Positions 54,985 through 64,000 of a stretch of DNA of 64,000 nucleotides are shown here, piece by piece; the first letter of the stretch is position 1; every line of letters begins with the position of its first letter. The stretch is from Aporrectodea caliginosa (Eukaryota > Annelida > Clitellata > Crassiclitellata > Lumbricidae): assembly GCA_020284085.1 (NCBI GenBank), contig JACEVL010000100.1:646001-710000 (forward strand), written 5' to 3'. The notes beneath the pieces were generated by a model. It was not told the DNA's origin. It saw nothing but the letters and a program-made list of their open reading frames with translations, and made no database searches. A program made the position numbers and the translations under genes.

Positions 54985-55487
54985 CATAACTTTCACCGCT
55001 TACCTCTGTTATCCACACTGCAGCTCGTCTAGTCAAGAACCTTGGCCCTTCACCAACTCCCTTCAGCAATTACACAGGTTACCCATTCAGGCTCGGATAT
55101 CTTTTAAAATCTGTCTTTTCATGTTCAAAATAATGTCAGGTTCTGCTCCTCTTTACTTATCATCTTTAGTCACATCATGTGCTGCTCTTGAATCGTGAAT
55201 TGCGATTGGCTTCAAAGAGATTTCGTAATCAAAAGAACAAATCTTCAATTTGGAAACAGAATGTTTGAAGTAGCTGGTCCAGTTGAATGGAACTCTCTAC
55301 CAGAACTAATCCGAAGATCATCCTCAATTAATATTTTTAAATCTAAACTTAAAACTTATCTCTTCTCTATAAGTTCTATGATTAGTAGGCCTAAGTACAT
55401 TAATCGTAACGCGTCCTTTGAGTAAGACTTTGTTTTATTAAAGCGTGTTATAAATGCAAGTTGTATTGTATTGTATTGTATTGTATA
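54985..55487 (+). mobile_element. LINE C-terminal fragment with (TTGTA)n tail
   Basis: Broken frames give AARLVKNLGPSPTPFSN and FKICLFMFKIMSGSAPLYLS, then one open frame from 55195 with FVIKRTNLQFGNRMFEVAGP and VEWNSLPELIRRSSSINIFK. The tail is a TTGTA array at 55460-55487. Confidence 0.75.
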
Positions 55488-55654
55488 ACTTATCACAACT
55501 TATTATAACTTTATTACGCGTATGTTATTTAATTGATTTTATTGCTGATCTTAATATTCTTACTGTAACCTTACTCTCACAGATTCATAGATGTCTGTTT
55601 TATTGTATTTTATGATTTCTTTTGTGACTTGTGATTTGTATAATATTATATAGG

Positions 55655-56135
55655 CCTATATTCGTTTAATTGAGAAAAACAATCTGACAAAAACGCAGAA
55701 ATGCTAACATGAGTGATAAAGGATAATTAAAGTTAATTAGAAGATATTAGAATAAACTAGTAAATATTTTTATATAATGATCTGGGAATAAATTGAGAGT
55801 TGTCCTTGGGTGGGAGAATATGGTTGTGTGCTCTAGGTCTTAATTGGTGAGAGGAGAGGAGTCGGAGTGGAGGTAGGAGTTGGTGAAGTAGGCTACATGC
55901 TTGGGGTTGTGTAATATGGAGAAAAGGAGTTTCGCATCGGCTATATTGGCAAGTTCAGAGACTGTTGGAAAGGATTGCTCTAGGTAACCTAGGCGTTTGG
56001 CTCTTTTAGGAGTTTTTCCAGGCGTTCTTTATCGGAAGCCAGCGTGAGACCCCACCAGGATGGGGAGGCATATAGAAGTTTAGCAACGGTAGTGGCTTTG
56101 GTTACATTATGTATGGATGAGGAAGAAAGGCCATG
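55655..56135 (-). mobile_element. LINE 3' fragment (family F), opposite strand
   Basis: Reverse complement of 52290-52805: CGTTTAATTGAGAAAAACAA marks the 3' end and the coding part ends in the LASDKERLEK-type segment. Together with 52262-52822 it forms an inverted pair about 2.8 kb apart. Confidence 0.8.
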
Positions 56136-56354
56136 GGTTTGTGATTTTTGTGATCTTGTGATTTAATACTCTATCCGATGTTCCCGCAGTGCGTTTACAC
56201 GCGGTTCAATGAAGCACATACTTAGCCTACTTACTTTTTATGTGCAGCGCCGTGCGTTTACCAGCGTTTAATAAGAACACGCTTACTTACTTAGATTACG
56301 TGTTGACTTGTTTGCCTGCTAACTTACTAACGACCTAGAATTTAATGAGGTCAG

Positions 56355-56373
56355 CCAATCAGAATTCCCCACG
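56355..56373 (+). promoter_or_regulatory. ER stress response element (ERSE) of DNAJC3
   Basis: CCAAT (56355-56359), exactly nine bases, then CCACG (56369-56373). This is the full ERSE consensus, bound by NF-Y and ATF6/XBP1, which drives ER chaperone genes in the unfolded protein response. DNAJC3 in vertebrates is such a target. It lies 1.75 kb before the DNAJC3 start codon, at the front of a CpG-richer stretch that looks like a promoter and noncoding first exon. Confidence 0.75.
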
Positions 56374-56569
56374 ATTAGCCCATTCACCGTAGTTTAGAAA
56401 GGTAGTTAGTTCGACCGCCGTCGTCGTGTGTGTATGGATGACGCGAGTTAAATGTCCTATTCGTCGTAGTTTTTACTGTTCAGTGGGAATCAAATGTGTC
56501 GTCGTCGTCTTATAGGAGTTGCGTCGGCTGTACCGATATTTCTTATATCAACTGTAGCAACTGTCGAAG
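56374..56569 (+). promoter_or_regulatory. Probable promoter core and noncoding first exon of DNAJC3
   Basis: CG-rich relative to surroundings, with repeated CGTCGTCGT runs, just downstream of the ERSE. A possible donor is CGAAG-GTGTTT at 56570. Short upstream frames occur (for example ATGGATGACGCGAGTTAA at 56434-56451). The matching acceptor is TTTTGCAG ending at 58102, two bases before the DNAJC3 ATG. Start site and donor are inferred; transcript data would be needed to fix them. Confidence 0.45.
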
Positions 56570-56727
56570 GTGTTTACATGTTTTTTATTTTTGTACACTT
56601 GAAACCACCAATGGTATTTGCCTGGAAATGCGATTAATAATTATAATGGAAGTCGCCGAAATTTCTGTCACCTAGCATGCGCGATGTATAGGCTACTTGA
56701 GTAGGTCTATACGCCGTTCTGATCGTG

Positions 56728-56892
56728 CGAACTGTGATCGCTGTATGTTGCAGGCTGAATTATTTCATTGGTTAAAATAGACTTCCCTTCGGTAATCACG
56801 TACGCCTCATATCCAGCACAAATTACGGCGTTTTCGTGAGATTGTGCTGAAATATTAGCAGGTCGTAAATAAGCATGAAGCCCGAATCCCAT
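56728..56892. repeat. Uninterrupted copy of the host repeat (empty site)
   Basis: Reads CTGTGATCGCTGTATGTTGC through CCTCATATCCAGCACAAATT to AGCATGAAGCCCGAATCCC without a break. The same sequence is spread over 52204-54927, interrupted by a LINE, the Mutator-like element and a MITE, so this copy shows the pre-insertion state. Confidence 0.85.
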
Positions 56893-57025
56893 AAATTCCC
56901 CAAACTAATTTCGGCCGGATGCCCTAAATTGATTTCTAAGCCAGACCCGATTGAATATAATTAACAAATAAACATGCGAATAGGCAGTGTATCAATATAC
57001 ATCAAGGCCACGCTAGGTGTGTGCG
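56880..57025. mobile_element. Partial inverted copy of the CCCGAATCCC MITE
   Basis: Sequence from about 56909 to 57020 (ACCCGATTGAATATAATTAA, CAATATACATCAAGGCCACG) is the reverse complement of 57185-57300. It is a truncated copy of the MITE at 57075, in opposite orientation. Confidence 0.6.
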
Positions 57026-57355
57026 AATCGAACCGGGTCCGTGAAAACTTCAGGCAAGAGTGTTATCCTTTATAGGGGGTCAGCCCGAATCCCCGAAAAC
57101 GCTAAAAACAGACAAAAGCCTGATTTCCCGAAAACAGTTTTCTAGAAAGCGGCCGAGCTATTCAGAGTTAAATTGTAAACATGACATAGACTTAGCGTGG
57201 CCTTGATGTATATCAATATACTGCCTATTCAAATGTTTATTTGTTAATTATATTCTTTCGGGTCGGACTTAGAAAATCAATTTCGGGGATCCGGCTGAAA
57301 TGCCTTTCGGGGATTCGGCCCGCACCCCTTTATAGTATCCCCTCCTCCCCTCGAG
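57026..57355 (-). mobile_element. SINE head split by a MITE
   Basis: GAATCGAACCGGGTCCGTGA through AGAGTGTTATCCTTTATA (57026-57074) and TTTATAGTATCCCCTCC (57329-57345) together rebuild the tRNA-like head of the SINE at 44078. The body is missing on the left. Confidence 0.72.
57075..57328. mobile_element. 254-bp MITE with CCGAATCCCCGAAA ends
   Basis: Ends GGGGGTCAGCCCGAATCCCC and, on the other strand, GGGGTGCGGGCCGAATCCCC form a terminal inverted repeat. TTTATA occurs on both sides (57069-57074 and 57329-57334), and only one copy is expected in the intact SINE at 44078, giving a 5-6 bp target duplication. Noncoding. Confidence 0.78.
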
Positions 57356-57841
57356 GCACACAAGGAGTACACAGACAATTATTTTACCCTTAAGGGGTGA
57401 AATGTACCAAAACCCCAAATGTATGTTTTTAATTGTAATCACAGATTTGTATAACCACTCTTCAAAGACTCTCCAAACATATCTGCCCAGGGCCAGAACT
57501 AGGGCTAAAACTCTGTCATGCAAAGTATTCACATCATTTTCTAAGTCCGACCCAAAAGAATATTAACTGTTGACTTATTTCAAAGCTGTCATGGCATGTT
57601 TATTTCTTACCATGTTTGCCATGAATAAAAAACTACATAATATCAAACAGTTTTGCGGCCTTAGGATTGTCGCCTTAGTTTTTATATGCAAACTGTTACA
57701 GACAATGAAAATTATGACATGTCGGTTGATGCCAGTAGGATAGAAACCATGATGGGCAACTTCATATAAATATTAACCTGCTCATAGGCCTCTGCCTATG
57801 ATCAGGAGTAGTACAATTTGTAAGTAGTTCCTTAAAGGTAG

Positions 57842-57850
57842 CGAACCAAC

Positions 57851-57898
<48 letters not shown>
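57842..57898. repeat. (TA)n microsatellite
   Basis: About 45 bp of TA repeats in the presumed first intron of DNAJC3. Confidence 0.93.
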
Positions 57899-57900
<2 letters not shown>

Positions 57901-58104
57901 TAAAGAGATATGATGCATATAAGTAAGACATGCGTATATATGTATATTTATCTATGTATACTGTTTCATGTTTCATATTTGTTTATGGGTTTGACTTCTA
58001 GTTTTGTGTGGTATTTTGTAACCCATTTATTTAGTATACGGAGTGATAAGTGAAGTAAAATTATGCTGCCAATTTCTGTAGTTATTTCTGAATGTTTTGC
58101 AGAC

Positions 58105-58180
58105 ATGCCTGGAACTTTGGGTGTCAGAAGTTCTTGCCTACCATTCATGTTGATTATGGCCTGGAGTGGTATCATTCGAA
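58105..58180 (+). CDS. DNAJC3: DNAJC3 (P58IPK), first coding exon, signal peptide
   Basis: Encodes MPGTLGVRSSCLPFMLIMAW and SGIIR, a typical signal peptide: an Arg near the start and a hydrophobic core (CLPFMLIMAW). DNAJC3 is an ER-lumenal J-domain co-chaperone for BiP and needs such a signal. The donor GTACGT starts at 58181; the split codon A plus AC makes Asn, giving RNIQCTVDVERYLELGKK across the junction. A pyrimidine-rich acceptor TTTTGCAG ends at 58102, so a 5' noncoding exon is likely. The start is the only ATG in frame after that acceptor. Confidence 0.82.
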
Positions 58181-58302
58181 GTACGTTTTTATTTATTTTA
58201 TTCTAAAATTCTAACAGCAATTATAGTTGTCCATGTCAGGGTTCTCATGTCAGACATAATTACTTGAATTTATGGTTTAATTGAATGTATTGTTATCTAA
58301 TG

Positions 58303-58700
58303 CAGTGCTTCCCAAACTTTTCAGTGTCACGGACCGTCAGGAATTAACTTTCAATGTCACGGACTGGCAGGCATTTTCCCACTGCACGAGGACCGGTGGC
58401 CAATTTATTAACTATTTCTCTTTTTTACGTAAATTCCTCAAAACAGGAATTTACGTGATTTAAATGCATGTTTAGCCAATTCTATGACTCTGTTGCCCTT
58501 TATATGCTAGTAAAATAAGTGTTTTTGTTAGGACATAATTATTATGATATTATTAATTTACCGTATATGAAAATATGGTGGAACCATTTCTTAATTCCGA
58601 GAGAATTATTTTGACCAGTTTCTTGACTCACTTTGCGGACCGGCAACTGAGGGTTCGCGGACCAGCACCGGTCCGCGGACCACTACTTTGGGAAGCACTG
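58303..58700. mobile_element. hAT MITE (Charlie-like) in DNAJC3 intron
   Basis: Perfect 8-bp target duplication ATCTAATG at 58295-58302 and 58701-58708. The 398-bp element has ends CAGTGCTTCCCAAACTTTTC and, on the other strand, CAGTGCTTCCCAAAGTAGTG. Repeated CACGGACC/CGCGGACC motifs follow each end, as in Charlie-type hAT elements of other animals. No coding frame. Confidence 0.88.
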
Positions 58701-58869
58701 ATCTAATGCAGTAACTTCTGTTGCTATTATCAAGGGATCTGCTTTTAAGTGAAGTTGTAGTTAAAGTCATATTTCATTAGAGAAGTCATGTCGAAATCGG
58801 ATTAGTCAGAGAAACGATAAGTCGAGCTAAAGAGAGTAGGTAAACTGAAGAGATGAGTTTAAAGTTTAG

Positions 58870-59065
58870 TTCTGAATGATATTAGAGAACTGACAATTCA
58901 CAGAACTGGGCAATGAATTGAAAGGCCTTGAACCAACTTCTGTAAATGCCTGATAGCCCAGTGCGGTTTTGGTGTGAGGCACAACAGCAACCAGATAAAC
59001 ATACATTCAGTGCAATATTTGCTGTGTGAGGGATGGGCAAGGAGTGGCTTTAGATTGGCTGATCG
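58870..59065 (-). mobile_element. Possible LINE C-terminal fragment
   Basis: The minus strand has an FGTEVWN/ALP-like run and CCAAATCTAAAGCCACTCC-type sequence resembling LINE C-termini, but the similarity is slight and frames are broken. Confidence 0.3.
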
Positions 59066-59071
59066 AGTGCA

Positions 59072-59278
59072 GTGTTGTCAAAAAAGAGCTGGGGGGGCTA
59101 TGGTTTGAAAATTTTGCAGATTATGAAGGTGCACAAAATCTAATGTTAATGTGTTTTATACCTGATGACTCTTGAGATATTTTGGTTTTCATGACCCCTA
59201 GCATCTTCTCAGTTACTCAGCAGAGAGGAGTTAGAAGAAAAGCTAGGGTTTGAACCTCCCAACAACTAAATCACAGGC
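59072..59278. mobile_element. Short hAT MITE related to 48078-49259
   Basis: Left end CAGTGTTGTCAAAAAAGAGC-TGGGGGGG matches the right end (reverse complement) of the element at 48078, as do TTTGAAAATTTTGCAGATT and TCTAATGTTAATGTG. The other end, GAACCTCCCAACAACTAAAT, matches the left end in reverse. No target duplication is clear. Confidence 0.6.
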
Positions 59279-59533
59279 ACCAGCATGTCAACCTATTTTT
59301 TTTCTCAAATTGACTTTCAACTTTCAAGACCAAATTCTGTCTATCTAGTTGTTTAGTTGTTTTCAGGTATTGAAACCATAACATCCAGGAGAGGGATTTC
59401 TTTCCTTGAATAACTCAATTTAAAATTGGGTTGCAGGTATTGAAATATATTCAAGTACCGGTAGTTTGTCAAGCGATGATCTATTCCATACATCAAACAG
59501 GTCATCAATGAATGATGATGATGGTGATGAAAC

Positions 59534-59983
59534 CATCGACCTATATTGAGTGGACACAGCATAGCACAGCTAAAGTTGCACGGTGAAGTGAAGCTTCCGG
59601 TTACTGAACATTTTGCCAGCCATGACGTCACAGGCAAGCAATGCGCATGCGCAGCCATTTACTTTTATATAGGTCAACCGTTCATAAACAAACAGAATGG
59701 TGCCGTTAGCGATACCGATGTGTGTTTTAAATTTACTATAAACTAGTATCGAATAATACAATCAAATATTTTTTATAATATTTGCGTCAAACTAGATCAT
59801 AGCTATATCGCTAACGGCACCATTCTGTTTGTTTATGAACGGTTGACCTATATAAAAGTAAATGGCTGCGCATGCGCATTGCTTGCCTGTGACGTCATGG
59901 CTGGCAAATAACGTCGCAGGCACGCAACCGGCTAGGCTTCAGTTTGAATCTCTTATGCTGTGTCCACTCAATATAGGTCGATG
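59534..59983. mobile_element. Foldback MITE with 190-bp arms, CRE and NRF1-type sites
   Basis: Perfect 8-bp target duplication GATGAAAC (59526-59533 and 59984-59991) flanks a 450-bp element whose arms (59534-59723 and about 59800-59983) are nearly perfect inverted repeats. Ends read CATCGACCTATATTGAGTGG. Each arm carries TGACGTCA (59623-59630, 59890-59897) and TGCGCATGCGCA (59642-59653, 59867-59878), the palindromes recognised by CREB/ATF and NRF1 factors in animals. It lies in the first coding intron of DNAJC3. Confidence 0.88.
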
Positions 59984-59991
59984 GATGAAAC

Positions 59992-60905
59992 GGACAATTT
60001 CTACCTCGCCGTAACACAGCACATGCCATTACAAGGGCGCTTTAACAAATCAAAAACATCAGTCAGGATACACTTTGGAGAAGAAGTAGGTCTTGAGACT
60101 AGACTTGAAAGCCTCAACTTATATTGCGGCATGGATCGAAGGTGGAAGGCTGTTCCAGCACCTTGGTCCCGCCACCGAGAAAGCTCGATCATCGAAGCAC
60201 GTTTTTGATCTTCGCACGTGTAGATCTCCTTTAGAAGACGATCTCAGCGAGAGACCCGCCTCCGATGACGAGACACGGACACAGTATGCCCCAAGGTAGA
60301 CGTGCCATGTAGGGACTTATAGACCAGCAGTGCCAGTTTGTATTCGATGCAGTACGGTACTGGGAGCCAGTGCAGCACATCACGGAGTAATGGTGTTATA
60401 TTGTCGTATTTCCGTCGGTTTCATATAAGCCTTGCTGCTGCATCGAGCACTGGCTGAAGCCTTTCAAGCAGATGTCTTGGTGCTCCAGCCAGAAGACTTG
60501 CAGCGGTCAACCTGGGTGACCACATAGCGATGACCGCCGTTTTCGCTGCATCGAATGACTGACCGCACGCAGCTGTTGATCAATCTCAGCTGGCGGAAGC
60601 ATCTGCTCACTATCTGTCCAACGTGGCGCGTCATTGACAGATCGGCTTCGAACGTAACTCCCAGATCACGTACGACCGACGATGGCTACAGACAATAAGT
60701 GGGTTGGTCCTGAGCTGACCGAGTCTTCTATGGTTAGCACACCATAGAAAGTTCGTCTTGCTCGGGTTTAATAGCAAGCAGTTCGACCTTGATCCAGTCC
60801 GCCAGTGTCTCAACTCCTGCCTCCATTCGCTTCTGCAATTGAGGAGCAGCCGACGCCTGGCCAGCACCATACAGTTGAGTTTCATCTGCATAAAAATGGC
60901 CTAGT
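59992..60905 (-). mobile_element. CR1-like LINE, RT tail to C-terminus
   Basis: On the minus strand, broken frames give ETQLYGAGQASAA near 60880, SVVRDLGVTFEADLSMTRHV near 60680, VLDAAARLI near 60430 and VLHWLPVPYRIEYKLALLVY near 60370, then RHRESSII-type and SRWRDQGAGTAFHLRSMP sequences to about 59995. The order is that of a CR1-group LINE. Its 3' end abuts the foldback element. Confidence 0.78.
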
Positions 60906-61510
60906 CCTGAATCTGTAGTGGTTCCAACCTAGTGGCTGGTGTTTCTTGTTACATCTTTCACATACAATTTGAACACAACTATGTTTGTTCTTGTACTGAG
61001 GAAACGCCTCCTATTTTTGTGATGCACTGAACCCATTTATTATCTTATATCATCTTATTAAAAGCAAAATCAAGAATTCTCCATAGAATCCTAGAGGATG
61101 TCAAAAAACTTTCAATATTTTAGGATGTGGATGCAATGCCCTCCCTCTACTCTCATTTCCATTGAGGGTCTATGTACAAGTGTCTTGTTAATCGTCTATC
61201 CCTCAAGTCTACTCCAGTCTACTCCGATTTTTTTGAGTACAGAAATCCCGAGGCAGAGCAGTCAGATGCTTCCGCTAGCTGAGATTGATCAAGAGCTGTG
61301 TGCTGTCGATGCAGCGAAAACGGCGGTCATCTGCTATGTGGTCACCCAGGTTGATGACAGAAATCCCTAGGCAGAGCAGTCAAGGGCCCCTAAACTATCT
61401 TTAGGTTTTATGAAATTTAAAAAAAACCCATTGAAATAGTAAAAGTGCAGGTACAACCATTGGACATTATATTTATATAATACAACTATTGTAGTTGTGT
61501 CAGTAATATT
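60906..61510. other. Intron with an inverted LINE scrap
   Basis: 61264-61357 is the reverse complement of part of the LINE at about 60520-60610 and is flanked by a 26-bp direct repeat (ACAGAAATCCC-AGGCAGAGC-AGTCA) at 61239-61263 and 61358-61383. Nothing else is recognised. Confidence 0.5.
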
Positions 61511-61893
61511 TAGGACTGGGCATTTAATGCGTTAATTAATTAACGCGATTAAATTTTTTAACGCAGTTAACGCTATTGTCACTGCACCCAATTATTTTTA
61601 ATAAAAAAGCGCTAAAAAATCTTGATAGAACCGCTATTACAAAATAAAAACTGTAAGTTTAAACTTTGAAGTAAAAATTAAAAAGTTAAAGCAAATAGTA
61701 AAAGCATGTTTGCTTTTTGTTTATTGACTGCAAGCATTTATATAGCGCATATTCAACATAAATACTTGGCATCAGTAGAGTAGTTACATACTTGTTATCT
61801 GTTGAGACATGCGATTAAAAATGAATCGTGTTATTAACAATTTTAATCGTGCGATTAATTTTGATTAAGATTTTTAATCGTTGTCCATCCCTA
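61511..61893. mobile_element. hAT MITE with GATTAA-rich ends
   Basis: Ends TAGGACTGGGCATTTAATGC and, on the other strand, TAGGGATGGACAACGATTAA, a known style of hAT end. Flanks GTAATATT (61503-61510) and ATAATATT (61894-61901) form an 8-bp target duplication with one mismatch. TTAACGCGATTAAA-like motifs repeat inside both ends. Confidence 0.72.
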
Positions 61894-62439
61894 ATAATAT
61901 TGTATTTAAAAAGATATAAATCATAAACTTTGTATAATTGATTATAATATTTTTAATAAGTTGATTGCGGTCCAAGCCCGGCCCCTAAAAGTCACCGGGC
62001 CCCTGTAGGCGGCGCCGCTTATGTGCATAGCCTTGGGACTGCCTTGAACCTATGCACTTAACCGACTTATGCACGCGAGAAGTTCCCATGTAATAAATAT
62101 ACATATAAAATTGGCTAAATGTACTGGTATTTTATAGCATAGATGGAATCTACCTACTATAATGCCTTCAGTAACCATTCAGTGTGAATGACACACACTA
62201 AACGGAATGTTTATGATGCTGTTTGCACACTATGGAATGTCGACTGGTAACAGTTTTACGTCACAGGTCTGCTGATATAGACCACAGTGCGGCTAAGATA
62301 GACGACTGGACAGCTGGAGTCATCTGCTGGGCGCTGGCCACGGGCGAACTGCCTTTCTGCCTTTCCAAAAAGAAGTTTTATTATGAGAATGTTGCATGAC
62401 TTTGCATAAATGTTTCTATGATTTATTTCTTCTGTAAGC

Positions 62440-62492
62440 TACTGTGTATTTTCTGGTAGTCAAATAAAGAATATTCTTACTTACTTACTTAG
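62440..62492 (+). mobile_element. Retroelement 3' tail with (TTAC)n
   Basis: CAAATAAAGAATATTCTTAC followed by TTAC repeats; the same end is at 33515-33545 and, reversed, near 38815. No body is recognised. Confidence 0.5.
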
Positions 62493-62512
62493 GTGGCCAG
62501 AATTAGGGATGG

Positions 62513-62721
62513 GCTGATTAATCGTTCGGTAATCGGTTCGGGCCGGATTTTGCACTAATCAGTATGAATCGGCGATCTCAGGCCTTTAAAACTGATTAAC
62601 AAAAAAATAATATTTCTGACCAAAAACAATTTCTTATTTCATTAATACAAAAATAGTAACCTGTTTTGGTGACCTCCTGCGGTAATCTTTAAATTTCCTT
62701 GGTTTGGTTTTATGGTTTATC

Positions 62722-62767
<46 letters not shown>

Positions 62768-62820
62768 AAACTGAATATTGCCGATTATTCGGATCGGAAT
62801 CAGTAGCAATAAGGTTACTA
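62513..62820. mobile_element. Probable hAT end with (TA)n core
   Basis: Starts TTAGGGATGGGCTGATTAAT and ends near GCCGATTATTCGGATCGG; the left end matches the style of the element at 61511. A 40-bp TA microsatellite is at 62727-62764. The right end and target duplication are unresolved. Confidence 0.4.
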
Positions 62821-62889
62821 GCTACTAATGCTATCATGAAACTTTATTGCAGAGCTAAAGAAATCAAGTAAGCTGTTGATGTTTTGTAG

Positions 62890-62994
62890 ACATTCAGTGT
62901 ACTGTGGATGTTGAAAGATATTTGGAGCTTGGGAAGAAATCTCTTGCAGCTGGTCAATTGTCTGAAGCTTTATCTCATTATCACATGGCTGTTG
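62890..62994 (+). CDS. DNAJC3: DNAJC3 (P58IPK), second coding exon, first TPR
   Basis: Encodes IQCTVDVERYLELGKKSLAA then GQLSEALSHYHMAV, the first tetratricopeptide repeat just after the signal peptide. The vertebrate protein reads DVEKHLELGKKLLAAGQLAD at the same place. Acceptor TTTTGTAG ends at 62889 and donor GTGAGT starts at 62995. The exon is 105 bp, phase 1 at both ends. TPRs of P58IPK bind unfolded clients; the J domain would come much later, beyond the window. Confidence 0.93.
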
Positions 62995-64000
62995 GTGAGT
63001 TTTCCAGTCGAAATGAATGGTTTCAAAATGTTTATATTAAGAGCAAAGCTACATCATTCATTCATTCATTCATTCAAGGATTTCATGCAACAGAAATAAG
63101 GGCCACACTTTCTTACTCAAAATAATGGCCACACTTTGGATGTCTTGTGAGCTTTATCTAGTAGAGCTAAATTCTAGCCGACTGGTTAGAGGACTTTGCC
63201 TTGTAACAATACATGAAGAATATGGGTTTGAGACACCCTGAAACGGTTACTGTGGATATGGGATTTTGAGCGGGTCCTTCACTCGTAATTGCTCACCACC
63301 ATCAATTGATGCTTGGTCATTAGCATCTCCTGCAGAAGCAGTCAATGATCTGGCTCTGCAGTTCCAATGTACTTTTAAGTGAAGTCCTTGACAAGCAGAT
63401 TTCTTTTAGAGCTAAGTGAGTAGCAGAGTACATACCAGAGCCTTGATCCAACTACTTAGAGTTTTTTTTATAAATTTCAGCACATCACGCATTTCTATGT
63501 AGCTTATGTAGAAAACTGCGACTTATAGTCTGAAAAATAGGGTACGCACTACGCTTGGATGACCATACTGAAATACACAGCTTCCTAAGACAGGGGTCTC
63601 CAAAGTTTTCCAGCAGGGGGCCACATTGCCAACTTTCTAAAGCTCCACGGGCCAAAACTCAGAAGAAAAAATTTATCTGTGCGCAGCTGTCCAGTGAATT
63701 GTGAGTAATGCGATGAATGCTTGGCTTAATAATGTCTCCGAATATTGTACTCTTTAAGCACTGCAATGGTGTCATTGCATATCAGGCACGGTGCCTTACA
63801 AACAGCAACATGGATTTTGGCAATATGCGTGTCAGAGTACAGCGGCGTTACAATTTTCAATTTCCCCAAACTGTATCAAACTGTACCCCTTCCAATTTTT
63901 TATTTGTTATGTTCAGGCCCCATATACACATTTTTTTATGACAGCATATTTAGTTTGAGCATGTGTAGACATGCTGTGTAGCCTGGTAAAGCTGATTTAG
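62995..64000. other. DNAJC3 intron 2, start
   Basis: Holds (ATTC)n at 63055-63075 and, from 63592, CAGGGGTCTCCAAAGTTTTC-type sequence typical of a hAT left end (GGGGGCCACATTGCC follows); its other end is not in the window. No further exon is seen. Confidence 0.5.

Noticed and set aside
62904..63125. Stand-alone 73-codon protein starting MDVERYLELG
   Set aside because: The apparent start arises from the exon's other reading; the exon joins 58180 in phase and ends at a donor at 62995.

Overview
This is eukaryotic (animal) nuclear DNA: AT-rich, intron-dominated, with long microsatellites and a dense load of transposable elements. No bacterial-type gene, operon, CRISPR array, rRNA or functional tRNA gene is visible. 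Two split host genes, both on the + strand, can be supported. The mix of CR1/Jockey-type LINEs, tRNA-headed SINEs and many short hAT-, piggyBac- and Mutator-type elements fits a marine invertebrate, possibly a deuterostome such as a cephalochordate, hemichordate or echinoderm. The species cannot be fixed from the sequence.

Gene 1 (about 4.6-45.6 kb) is the 3' half of a glycoside hydrolase family 35 beta-galactosidase of the GLB1L2/GLB1L3 type. Exons at 4612, 10719, 16907, 19334, 23038, 28371, 31806, 33092, 36514, 41045 and 45145 join in compatible phases and carry the nucleophile region (MEFWTGWFDHWG), the FHGGTNFGF motif and the C-terminal beta-sandwich segments. The 5' half, with the acid/base glutamate, lies before the window. 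Three oddities stand out: an identical second copy of the 90-bp third exon; a sixth exon with two compensating frameshifts; and a tenth exon whose expected donor reads GG instead of GT and runs into an alternative stop followed by AATAAA.

Gene 2 (about 56.35 kb to beyond the window) is the start of DNAJC3 (P58IPK), an ER-lumenal co-chaperone. A signal-peptide exon (58105-58180) and the first TPR exon (62890-62994) join in phase. Upstream, at 56355-56373, sits an exact ER stress response element (CCAAT-N9-CCACG), the element class expected for this unfolded-protein-response gene.

The introns and the intergenic part (45.6-56.3 kb) are mostly transposons. At least seven LINE families can be told apart by their 3' tails: (TAA)n, (ATACA)n, an untailed L2-like family, GGCGCC-(TTAT)n/(TTCA)n, (TA)n, (TTACA)n and (GAAT)n. 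Nonautonomous hAT elements with target duplications occur at 8923, 10981, 29920, 37267, 48078, 51273, 58303 and 61511. piggyBac-like elements flanked by TTAA lie at 149 and 22128, a Mutator-like element at 52829, a 455-bp GGGGCCGTCC family occurs twice (53869 and 54419), and a long-armed foldback element lies at 59534. Insertions are nested, and one uninterrupted paralogous site (56728-56892) lets three of the insertions be placed exactly.
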